Positions 1-6,839 of a DNA stretch of 43,702 nt are shown here, piece by piece. The notes beneath the pieces are model-generated. The model had not been told where the DNA came from. It worked only from the letters and a program-made list of their open reading frames with translations, and did no database searches. The stretch is from the NCBI GenBank assembly GCA_002376725.1, contig DFOM01000048.1:1-43702 (forward strand), given 5' to 3'. Both the position numbers and the translations under genes were made by a program. Numbering within the stretch: the stretch's first letter is position 1; each line of letters starts with the position of its first letter. This stretch comes from Cloacimonetes bacterium UBA3541 (GTDB lineage: Bacteria > Cloacimonadota > Cloacimonadia > Cloacimonadales > Cloacimonadaceae).

Positions 1-39
1 AAGTAGAGATATACTATATATAACTATACAGATTTGGGC

Positions 40-123
40 TTAAATAACTAGTACATAATTAATTAAGTATATATTTAAATAGATATGGTTTAAATAATTA
101 GTATATAATTAGTTAGTATATAC
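40..123. repeat. Imperfect direct repeat pair, AT-rich
   Basis: Two copies of an AT-rich block lie exactly 50 bp apart, at 40-73 and 90-123. Each reads roughly TTAAATAAYTAGTAYATAAT and continues into a TTAGTATATA-like tail, with only a few mismatches between copies. No gene covers them. Together with the iteron-like repeats at 256-315 they make the flank downstream of the primase-like gene repeat-rich. Confidence 0.6.
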
Positions 124-125
124 AT

Positions 126-145
126 CTTGACTCTCTCTTGACTCT
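126..145. repeat. Short tandem GAGTCAAG repeat, copy 1
   Basis: The 20-mer CTTGACTCTCTCTTGACTCT contains CTTGACTCT twice. Its reverse complement matches 26117-26136 at 19 of 20 positions, and both sites have a GGCTAAAAA stretch and a G-run nearby. This suggests a small dispersed intergenic element, but only two copies are visible here. Confidence 0.5.
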
Positions 146-255
146 TTCCTGGCTAAAAAGAGAAGGGGGAGATAGGGGTTAGTAAAGAGATATAAAATTC
201 AGTATAACTTATTGATATTGAAAGTGATAGGTGAGAGATAAGGGTAAAATAGGGG

Positions 256-315
256 TGCGAATTTATTCATTTTTCTGCGAATTTATCCCAATTTCTGCGA
301 ATTTATTAAAAAAGG
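256..315. repeat. Three 20-bp iteron-like tandem repeats
   Basis: TGCGAATTTAT begins at 256, 276 and 296, giving an exact 20-bp period. The second half of each unit is T-rich and less conserved. Regular phased repeats of this kind next to a replication-like gene resemble plasmid or phage iterons, but nothing here shows that they bind a protein. A second, looser direct repeat lies at 303-334 and 363-394, offset by 60 bp. Confidence 0.6.
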
Positions 316-375
316 GGGGACTTTTACAGAGTTCACTCGTATTAATCTTTATGCTTCGGGTTTTTATTAAAAAAT

Positions 376-399
376 GGGGGAACTTTTAAAGGTTCCCCC
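376..399 (-). terminator. Rho-independent terminator of the primase-like gene
   Basis: GGGGGAAC pairs with GTTCCCCC, and the 24-nt sequence is almost fully palindromic. Read on the minus strand it lies 29 nt past the stop codon of the 428-2746 gene and is followed by ATTTTTTAATAAAAA, a proper T-tract. Confidence 0.75.
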
Positions 400-427
400 T
401 TAGGATGGATCAGATTTCTTAGTTGGT

Positions 428-2746
428 TTAGTTTAACGCATAGTAGGTGGTAGGTTTATTCCCGGTATTCACTTTCTCTATTTTTATCAGTTCAAGGTCC
501 AGTAAACCCTGGATAAACTTATTGGTTTCATCTTTTTTAGAGTGATGGTTAAACTTAGCAGAGATCTCTGTTTTACTTAATCGGTGGTCAGGTGCAATTA
601 TCAGGAAATAGAGTAATTTTTCCATATTCTTCCAGGTTCTTTTATCGGTGGCAAGGTTAAGTAATTTATTATTTAGGCGATAATAATTGCACAGATATTC
701 GGCTTCCAGCACGGTTTGTTTGTCAATGGGATTATTTTGCAGCCAGATATCCAGATTATCTTTGTTATCTCTAATAGATTTCCAATTTTTCACGGCGTAA
801 ATGATAATAGAGAATCTGGGGAAATAATCAAGGTAGATACGGATGTTGGATTCCCCTTCTCTTCCTTCCAAATTAAGTAGTCGTTGATATTTAGGACCAT
901 AAACATTATTAATATAGGAGAAAGCTTCTTCATCAAATCTCAGTTCATAGGAACCAGGTAGTGTAGCAAAGCATTGCAGCATATAATAATATTTATGGAT
1001 TTCACTTTCATAAATGGTAGTGGGATTGATAAAATTATTATCAGGTGGGATATAGTTTTCGGGGATATAGCAGAACAGGAATCTTTGGAAGAAGCCACAC
1101 CCTTTATCAATGATATTTTTATAAGCGTTATAAAAGCTATCATTAGTGATAGCACCGACTATAGATAGAGCAGGATCTTTGATGGTAACGGTATAATCCA
1201 GGGTGCTATTGCTGGTGTAATGTCCGTTAAATAGGTCAGTTATATCATCCAGCATAGTTTTGTTATAATCTTGTTTGAAGTTTTGAAAGAAGCTTCCCAT
1301 TTCCTGATATTCTAAGAGCAGATGGGGATTGTTTTGCAGTTGTTTGAGCAGAGCAGCATTCGTAATCCTATTTTTTACCAACTTAAAATACAGGTTATTT
1401 TTATCGTTGATGAGCATTTTCTGAGCCTGACTTATGCAGGTGCTTTTATGAGTCCTGGAAGAAGGACCAATTAATAAAGCATAGACATTGCAATAATGTT
1501 TGGTTCCGTTGCTGGAAATATAGAGATGATTTCCGATGGACACTGCGAGATAGGGTAACATAGCAGTAAGGATGATACCATCAGGAGCACTGGTGATTTT
1601 ATTGACGGTATTAATATATTCCTGGAACATAGGTGGTAACTTGGATTTATCCAGTTTTACCAACAGATTAGTGCCTTTCAGACAAAACTGCCCTGGCGAA
1701 GCTTCCCATCCGTAGCTTTTAGCGATATGGAATAGAGTTCCTATATGGATTTGGTTGTAGTTATAGTGTCCAATCTTCTTCCAGATATTTTCCAGTTGGG
1801 TGATGGTATCGTTGTAATGAGGATTATCAGCGAAGCAGAGCCAGAGTTTTTTTCCTTTATCCAGTGAATCAATCTCATTATAATAGTTATAGATAGCAAT
1901 ACCGCAGCGTAGCCAATCCAAATAATTAATCTTTCTCTGAACTAGATATTTGACGGCGGAAATAGAATATTGAATGGTCTCATCGGGGAAATGGTGTTTC
2001 TCTTTTTGTTCTGAAGGAGTAATATTATCTTCAGTTTGCAGGTGAGTTAACAGAGTATTTTCCACATTGAGACATTGTGCTGCACCTAAATCAATTACAC
2101 TGGGGTCATAGCTTAAAAAACAAGCTTGAGACCATCCAGCCGGTTTATCTGGTTCAATGCCGATTAAATCACGGATATTAGCCGAGCAACATTCTCTTAA
2201 GATGAGATAAGTATTTTTATCGGAAACCGGGTGATTGAAGGGAATAATCACCTTTATTCCATTTGAAGGAGAACGAAAGATATAACGAGCACCGGGAAGA
2301 GCTTTAAGAGATTCTTTACACTCTGGCAGGTCCGGGACATTATCCAGGTCCATAACCAGACCGTTCATCTGTATAACATTATCCTCACATCTTTTCTCCT
2401 TAACGATGCCATAGACGAAATAGGGTAGCTTCTTCTTAAGTTTTCGGCGCTCTTCTTCTTTAGCCGTATTTCTGATAGCTGCAATAACAGCTTTAAACTG
2501 TTCACTCTTGATAAGATTGATGACTTCATCCAGAGATTTCATTTCTAATAACTCTGGTTTTTCCACATTATAACCATAGGTAACCTGGGTTAGGTCATTT
2601 TTGTTTAACCCGGAATTGCTGTGAGAAACAGATGAGTTTCTCGTCTTGTCATTGTTTTGCATTTTTTCCATCTCCTTATTTTGGGGGTGTTCCCTAAGTT
2701 GGGGTTCCTGATTATCAGGATTGCAGTTGAAATTTGCATTTTGCAT
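428..2746 (-). CDS. Primase-like protein (VirE-N / PriCT-2 / DUF3987 architecture)
   Basis: The 772-aa protein is probably a DNA replication or mobilisation protein of a mobile element. Domains, judged by eye: a polar leader (1-60); a BT4734/VirE N-terminal-like domain (about 65-225) with VMDLDN at 131-136 and SPSNGIKVIIPF at 159-170, which resemble the acidic and basic motifs of archaeo-eukaryotic primases; a PriCT-2-like helical domain (about 255-347); and a DUF3987 ATPase-like region (about 368-690). The P-loop there is degenerate: GPSSRTHKST at 427-436 has Lys-Ser but no Gly before the Lys. A winged-helix-like end follows (about 705-760). The start is supported by AAGGAG about 8 nt upstream. 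The gene is monocistronic with its own terminator, beside iteron-like repeats. The enzymatic role is inferred from the domain order; no partner integrase or relaxase is visible. Confidence 0.8.
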   Translation of the reverse strand: MQNANFNCNPDNQEPQLREHPQNKEMEKMQNNDKTRNSSVSHSNSGLNKNDLTQVTYGYNVEKPELLEMKSLDEVINLIKSEQFKAVIAAIRNTAKEEERRKLKKKLPYFVYGIVKEKRCEDNVIQMNGLVMDLDNVPDLPECKESLKALPGARYIFRSPSNGIKVIIPFNHPVSDKNTYLILRECCSANIRDLIGIEPDKPAGWSQACFLSYDPSVIDLGAAQCLNVENTLLTHLQTEDNITPSEQKEKHHFPDETIQYSISAVKYLVQRKINYLDWLRCGIAIYNYYNEIDSLDKGKKLWLCFADNPHYNDTITQLENIWKKIGHYNYNQIHIGTLFHIAKSYGWEASPGQFCLKGTNLLVKLDKSKLPPMFQEYINTVNKITSAPDGIILTAMLPYLAVSIGNHLYISSNGTKHYCNVYALLIGPSSRTHKSTCISQAQKMLINDKNNLYFKLVKNRITNAALLKQLQNNPHLLLEYQEMGSFFQNFKQDYNKTMLDDITDLFNGHYTSNSTLDYTVTIKDPALSIVGAITNDSFYNAYKNIIDKGCGFFQRFLFCYIPENYIPPDNNFINPTTIYESEIHKYYYMLQCFATLPGSYELRFDEEAFSYINNVYGPKYQRLLNLEGREGESNIRIYLDYFPRFSIIIYAVKNWKSIRDNKDNLDIWLQNNPIDKQTVLEAEYLCNYYRLNNKLLNLATDKRTWKNMEKLLYFLIIAPDHRLSKTEISAKFNHHSKKDETNKFIQGLLDLELIKIEKVNTGNKPTTYYALN

Positions 2747-3137
2747 AGTAGTTTCTCCTTTATTATAATAGTTTTGCTAGGTATCTGAGGAGGGTTATAT
2801 CTTTTCCACAACTTCCGAGACATCATCAAGTAAACAACACTACTTCAGAGAGTTAATTTACTGTTTGATTCCCTTATTTTTTCAGAGAAAAAAATAATGC
2901 CCTCATATATAAAGGTATGACAAATTGGGACGAAATCCTTTAAATAACTTTATTTTTGTGGGATAAAGATGAGTTTTTAAACTTATGGTCTAAAGACACA
3001 TCTTTTTTTAAACAAAAGATTAATTGAGAAGATAATGTAATTTACATAATTATACTTTATGGGCAAGAGAGAAGACCGCCCTAACACATATAACTTATTC
3101 TTGTTGTAAGATTAAATCTTGATAGTTTATGAAGGAT
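2747..3137. other. Intergenic region, no gene seen
   Basis: This 391-bp AT-rich stretch separates the primase-like gene from the flavin reductase gene, both on the minus strand. Apart from the ribosome-binding site just before 2746 I see only weak inverted repeats (AAGATTAAATCTT near 3110, and GGGC/GCCC ends around 3061-3081). I find no supported ORF, RNA or convincing promoter. Confidence 0.5.
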
Positions 3138-3623
3138 TTATATCTCCCCCTTGATATCATAGACTAGCATTCTCTTTTCTGGATTTGCCCAGCAGTATTT
3201 TATTTCACCTACGAAGATAGTGTGGTCTCCGCTACGAACTTGAGTAACTATTTCGCATTCAAAGACGGCAACTGCTTCTTCTAAAACAGGTATTTTATGT
3301 AGTTTACCGGGGAAATATTTCACCTGGCTAGATTCCATTTTATCAATTTCTCTTCCCGTAGTAGAACCTGCCAGAGCACAGATGTCCTTCATTTCCACCG
3401 AAGGAAAGACCAGATTGAAATACCGGTTTTGTTGCAAGCATTCGTGGGAAAATCTGGTAAGACCGATGGAAATAGCGAACATAGGAGGTTGAATAGAGGT
3501 TCGCATAAACCATTCTATGGTAATGAGATTATATCCGCTCTGAGGTTTTTCGGTAACTACCAGAGCAACTTTGGCTGGTAAATGAATTAAACCATAAGCA
3601 GTAGAAAGGTCTGTTTGTTTCAT
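3138..3623 (-). CDS. Flavin reductase-like (FMN-binding split-barrel) protein
   Basis: The 161-aa protein has the size and pattern of the flavin reductase-like family: an early barrel strand region (about 13-35, PAKVALVVTEKP), the segment NLITIEWFMRTSIQPPMFAISI (about 32-53) that forms the FMN pocket in the family, then CLQQNRYFNLVFPS and a C-terminal HTIFVGEIKYCW strand. Members bind FMN and pass electrons to oxygenases, rubredoxin or other acceptors; the partner here is unknown. The start follows GAGG with normal spacing. It stands alone, so context gives no substrate. Confidence 0.8.
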   Translation of the reverse strand: MKQTDLSTAYGLIHLPAKVALVVTEKPQSGYNLITIEWFMRTSIQPPMFAISIGLTRFSHECLQQNRYFNLVFPSVEMKDICALAGSTTGREIDKMESSQVKYFPGKLHKIPVLEEAVAVFECEIVTQVRSGDHTIFVGEIKYCWANPEKRMLVYDIKGEI

Positions 3624-3835
3624 ACTTTTCCTCTTTAGTTTTTTAGATAATATAATGAAATAAGTTCAAAATAAAAATCTTAAAACTATTAAATCACCTT
3701 TTTCATTCAGAGTGTAGGGGGGCAGATTATTTTTCAGGAGGTCTTATCTAAAGATATATTCAATGTCATACCTATATATATAGAGGGACTAAAAAAAATT
3801 AGTTCTTCTAGTAAACTACTTTCGGAGGGCAAAAA

Positions 3836-4288
3836 ATGAAAGTAAAATTCAAATACGGGATCCGCACTTACAGCGGAAAACTGGACGAACTGGTCTTCAG
3901 TAGTTACAGGAAAGGCAAAATTTGCATAGCCAGGCAATTTGTTTATCCTCGTATAACTGCTCATAATAATGAGATCGGTTCTATAGGCAAGAACTTAGGT
4001 ATACTCTGGGCTGGTGGTTCTGATGCATTCAAGACAGAGCTGGCGATGTATGCAAAGTTGAATGCAACGGAAAATGTTCCTGCCGATCAATGGGCATCTA
4101 ATGCTTATGCATTATGGGTTCAAGTGATGCATAAATGGGCAGCTGATAATGATGATGTAGACCTCAAGACCTTAACTTATGAGGACTTTGTAGTCACGGG
4201 AACAGCTATCAGTACCGTAAAAGATTGTGTGCTTAGTGGGTATTTGAAACCGGTCACTGGTTACGATACTATGACTGCTGCATTCTAA
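3836..4288 (+). CDS. Uncharacterised 150-aa protein, first of a two-gene unit
   Basis: I do not recognise this 150-aa protein. It has no signal peptide, membrane segment or cysteine motif. The N-terminus is strand-rich and basic (MKVKFKYGIRTYSGKLDELV); the middle is helical and rich in Ala and Trp (residues about 62-105); the C-terminus is a short mixed segment ending MTAAF. The start is well supported by CGGAGG placed 7 nt upstream. A hairpin lies just after the stop and a 58-aa gene with its own strong ribosome-binding site follows 67 nt later, so the two are probably co-transcribed. The base composition is slightly less AT-rich than its surroundings. Possible origins are a phage or element remnant or a lineage-specific small protein. 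Confidence 0.7.
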   Translation: MKVKFKYGIRTYSGKLDELVFSSYRKGKICIARQFVYPRITAHNNEIGSIGKNLGILWAGGSDAFKTELAMYAKLNATENVPADQWASNAYALWVQVMHKWAADNDDVDLKTLTYEDFVVTGTAISTVKDCVLSGYLKPVTGYDTMTAAF

Positions 4289-4301
4289 TTCAGGGACAAT
4301 A

Positions 4302-4326
4302 GGGGACAGGGATCAAACTTGTCCCC
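4302..4326 (+). other. Intercistronic hairpin between two small genes
   Basis: GGGGACAGG (4302-4310) pairs with CTTGTCCCC (4318-4326) around a 7-nt loop, with one wobble pair. It lies 14 nt after the 150-aa gene's stop and 30 nt before the 58-aa gene. No T-tract follows, so it is more likely an mRNA-stabilising or attenuating stem than a terminator. Confidence 0.5.
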
Positions 4327-4355
4327 TTCAATCTTGAATAATATCGGAGGCAAAG

Positions 4356-4532
4356 ATGAATGAGAATATACTTCCCAATATTGCAGAAGAGCTGGCAAAG
4401 AAGGTTAATAAAGTTCTGAATCTTCCTATCATCAATGAACAACAGGAACAGGTTTTTTATGAGATGGTAATATTGCTCTTGCTGGAATTGCTGATAAATA
4501 AGCTCGGCATTGATATTGATTTGAATGGTTAA
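4356..4532 (+). CDS. Uncharacterised 58-aa helical protein
   Basis: A short ORF that starts ATG AAT GAG with TCGGAGG placed 5 nt upstream and ends TAA at 4530-4532. The product begins MNENILPNIAEELAKKVNKV and has a leucine-rich hydrophobic segment near residues 39-48 (VILLLLELLI), ending NKLGIDIDLNG. It could be an amphipathic or membrane-associated helix bundle. Its ribosome-binding site, its placement after the 150-aa gene and the terminator-like hairpin at 4577-4609 support it as a real second cistron. Function unknown. Confidence 0.6.
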   Translation: MNENILPNIAEELAKKVNKVLNLPIINEQQEQVFYEMVILLLLELLINKLGIDIDLNG

Positions 4533-4576
4533 AGCAGATATAATCCTATTTATCAGTTGATGTTCGTAATCATCAG

Positions 4577-4609
4577 AGGTTGTGCTGTTCAATAAGGATG
4601 GCACAACTT
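4577..4609 (+). terminator. Probable terminator after the small two-gene unit
   Basis: AGGTTGTGC (4577-4585) pairs with GCACAACTT (4601-4609) with a 15-nt loop, followed by TCTTTCT. The T-tract is interrupted, so termination may be partial. Confidence 0.45.
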
Positions 4610-4788
4610 TCTTTCTAAAGAATATGGACAAATTATGAGTTTTAACTGGTCTTATAAGAAGAGATGCAGGAAAAAATATTGACAGATTCAGTGATTGAGA
4701 CATAGAAGATAAGAATGATTGAATCTTTATGAGTGTGATCAACGAGGTCTATTTCCGTAATCAAACGATATTTATGGGATGGTAAAAG

Positions 4789-5643
4789 ATGATGAAGATA
4801 TCTAATTTATACATCTGGACACTGGTTCTGCTTTTAGTGGTTATGTTATCTTGCAGTAAACAAGAGCAGGTTAGCAGTGGACAGAAAATTGTGGTATTAT
4901 CCCCTGAAATAGCAGAAATAATTGCTTCTTTAGGTGCTACTGAGCATTTAGTGGGCAGAACTTCAGAATGTGATTATCCGCCCCAGCTATTACAAGTTCC
5001 AGTAGTAGGTAATTTTGGAGCTATTAATAAAGAGAAAGTTATAGCTTTAAAACCGGATTTAGTATTTACTTCCGCTTTGGAGCAGGATGCAATAGCACAA
5101 GAATTAGGTAAAATAGGCATTAGAGTTCATCAGATTTATCCGCAAAAATTGGATGATTTACCGGTTATCATCAGACAAATAGGTGATTTAATTGGCAAAG
5201 AAAAAGAGGCAGAAGCTTTATCGGATAGTATATCTATAGCTATAAATCAGGTAAGAAGTGCAGCCCAAAAAATCTCTCATCCTAAGGTGTATGTAGAGAT
5301 CTATCGTAATCCGTTAATGAGTGTTTCCGATGAATCTTTTGTAGGTGATGTAATAGAATCAGCTGGAGGAGATAATATTTTTTCTAAATTAGAACGAGAT
5401 TATGCACGCATAGACCCTGAAGATGTGATATTAGCTAAACCAGATATTATTATATGCTATTCTCAGGATACGATGGCTGGTATATGTTCACGTAAAGGAT
5501 GGAATCTGATTCCTGCTGTCCAGAACCAGAGAATCTATTTTGAACAAGATATAGACCCGGATTTAATTCAGCAAGCAACACCTAGAACGGTTCAGGGTTT
5601 ATGGCTCTTATATGATATATTTTCTCAGCAGATGAAAAAATGA
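4789..5643 (+). CDS. BtuF-like substrate-binding lipoprotein of an ABC importer
   Basis: The 284-aa protein fits the periplasmic binding protein family for cobalamin, siderophores and haem (TroA/BtuF fold). Residues 1-22 form a lipoprotein signal ending in the lipobox VMLSC, so Cys22 is the likely lipidated residue. The mature part opens with the family's KIVVLSPEIAEIIASLGA (about 33-51), followed by LVGRTSECDYPP and a second lobe at PKVYVEIYRNPLMSVSDESF (about 165-184). It would capture a chelate at the outer face of the inner membrane and deliver it to the permease. Its stop overlaps the next start by 4 nt (ATGA), so the two are translationally coupled. Cobalamin is the likeliest ligand by similarity, but ferric chelates cannot be excluded. 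I see no cobalamin riboswitch upstream. Confidence 0.85.
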   Translation: MMKISNLYIWTLVLLLVVMLSCSKQEQVSSGQKIVVLSPEIAEIIASLGATEHLVGRTSECDYPPQLLQVPVVGNFGAINKEKVIALKPDLVFTSALEQDAIAQELGKIGIRVHQIYPQKLDDLPVIIRQIGDLIGKEKEAEALSDSISIAINQVRSAAQKISHPKVYVEIYRNPLMSVSDESFVGDVIESAGGDNIFSKLERDYARIDPEDVILAKPDIIICYSQDTMAGICSRKGWNLIPAVQNQRIYFEQDIDPDLIQQATPRTVQGLWLLYDIFSQQMKK

Positions 5644-6560
5644 AAAAGGAATACTGGTTAATCATCTTTCTCGTCCTGCTATTTTTAGGGATTGCTACCC
5701 TATATCTTTTTGTGGGTAATGTTAGTAAAGAGATAGTGATGCAGATAAGACTTCCGCGTATGATACTAACTTTATTTACGGGAATGACACTGGCAGGAAT
5801 TGGATCTGTCTATCAATTAATGTTGGTTAATCCTTTAGCAGAACCTTATATCTTAGGCATATCTTCTGGCTCTGCTTTTGGTGCAATACTCTTTGGCGTT
5901 CTGGGGTTGAGTTTATTAATGCCAGTGGGTGGTTTTATTGGTGCTGTATTGACCTTAATTATTGTTTGGCGTTTAGCCCAAAAAAAGGGAAGTTTTGATC
6001 GTAGTCGTTTACTTATTGCCGGTGTTATTGTAGGAATGTTTTTTTCTGCTGGAATTTCTTTGATTATGTATCTATTTCAGAAAGATACAATGATTATATT
6101 AGGCACTTTAATGGGTAATTTGGGACATATATTCACTCAAGGTGAGTGGCATTTCTTTCTCTTGTTACTTGGAATATCAGTTATAATCTTAGTTAGATTA
6201 TATTTTCGTTCAACCGCACTGGATATTATGAGTGGAGGAGATATCTATGCTGGAACTGTGGGTATTGATGTCCAGAAAGTGCGGAAAGAGCTATTTTTAC
6301 TCACTTCTTTATTGGTTGGTATCACTGTTTCTTATGCAGGAATAATAGGTTTTGTAGGTCTAATAATACCACATATAGTAAGGTTTTTTATTCCTTCTGG
6401 ACAAAGAAAAATATTTCTTTATTCACTTATTAGCGGTAGTATATTTTTACTTGGCTGTGACTTAATTGCTAAAAATATAACCGTTATTGAGCTACCCGTA
6501 GGAGTTATTACTTCTGCTATTGGATGTCCTTTCTTTATCTGGCTGTTATTGAAAAAGTAG
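5640..6560 (+). CDS. FecCD/BtuC-family ABC permease
   Basis: A 306-aa polytopic inner-membrane protein of the BtuC/FhuB/FecCD family. The hallmark segment RLPRMILTLFTGMTLAGIGS, then QLMLVNPLAEPYILGISSGS, lies at about 38-80, and GFVGLIIPHIVRFFIP near residue 240 is the family's coupling-region signature for the ATPase. It is somewhat shorter than the usual 320-340 residues. It is coupled to the binding protein upstream. No gene for the matching ATPase (BtuD/FecE type) follows: the next 280 bp are repeats and terminators, then a convergent operon. The ATPase must be encoded elsewhere if the transporter works. Confidence 0.9.
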   Translation: MKKEYWLIIFLVLLFLGIATLYLFVGNVSKEIVMQIRLPRMILTLFTGMTLAGIGSVYQLMLVNPLAEPYILGISSGSAFGAILFGVLGLSLLMPVGGFIGAVLTLIIVWRLAQKKGSFDRSRLLIAGVIVGMFFSAGISLIMYLFQKDTMIILGTLMGNLGHIFTQGEWHFFLLLLGISVIILVRLYFRSTALDIMSGGDIYAGTVGIDVQKVRKELFLLTSLLVGITVSYAGIIGFVGLIIPHIVRFFIPSGQRKIFLYSLISGSIFLLGCDLIAKNITVIELPVGVITSAIGCPFFIWLLLKK

Positions 6561-6591
6561 AAAACTTTTTCTTAATTAAGTGAATACTTTA

Positions 6592-6705
6592 CAGGACACC
6601 CCTCTCTAAAAGAGGGGAATAATACCCCGTCCTTGCAGGACACCCCTCTAAAAGAGGGGAATAATACCCCGTCCTTGCAGGACACCCCTCTAAAAGAGGG
6701 GAATA
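6592..6705. repeat. Three-copy tandem hairpin repeat
   Basis: A 42-bp unit (44 bp in the first copy) starts CAGGACACCCCTCTAAAAGA and repeats at 6592-6635, 6636-6677 and, shortened, 6678-6705. Each unit holds the inverted repeat CCCCTCT/AGAGGGG, so the RNA from either strand would fold into three similar hairpins. It lies between convergent transcription units and may act as a tandem terminator, an RNA-stability element or a REP-like repeat. There are no unique spacers, so it is not a CRISPR array. Confidence 0.8.
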
Positions 6706-6779
6706 AACTAGGTATTTTTTCAATAGATTAAAGCTTAATTAAAATAAACAGACCCTAGAGTAGGGAAAAAGAATAAAAA

Positions 6780-6807
6780 AATCCGGGTGAAGTAAAACAC
6801 CCGGATT
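6780..6807 (-). terminator. Terminator of the TonB/secretion operon
   Basis: AATCCGGGTG pairs perfectly with CACCCGGATT around an 8-nt loop. On the minus strand it lies 33 nt past the last stop codon of the operon and is followed by TTTTTT. The plus-strand side (TTAGTTTTAAT) is also T-rich, so it may work in both directions. Confidence 0.8.
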
Positions 6808-6839
6808 AGTTTTAATATTATTTTGAGGTTAAGGCTGGA

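Noticed and set aside
256..315. CRISPR-like array
   Set aside because: The conserved part is only 11-12 bp and the period 20 bp, too short for repeat plus spacer.
4634..4681. 15-codon ORF beginning ATG AGT TTT AAC before the BtuF-like gene
   Set aside because: No ribosome-binding site and too short to support; probably chance.
4290..4742. 150-codon open frame on the minus strand
   Set aside because: It lies opposite the 58-aa gene and its flanks, which have better ribosome-binding sites. Its composition (Leu, Ile, Ser runs) is that of an antisense shadow and it has no ribosome-binding site.
4533..4788. Cobalamin riboswitch before the BtuF-like gene
   Set aside because: No B12-box-like core is seen; the only clear structure is the terminator-like stem at 4577-4609.
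6592..6705. CRISPR-like array
   Set aside because: The units are joined directly with no unique spacers and no cas genes are present; it is a tandem hairpin repeat.
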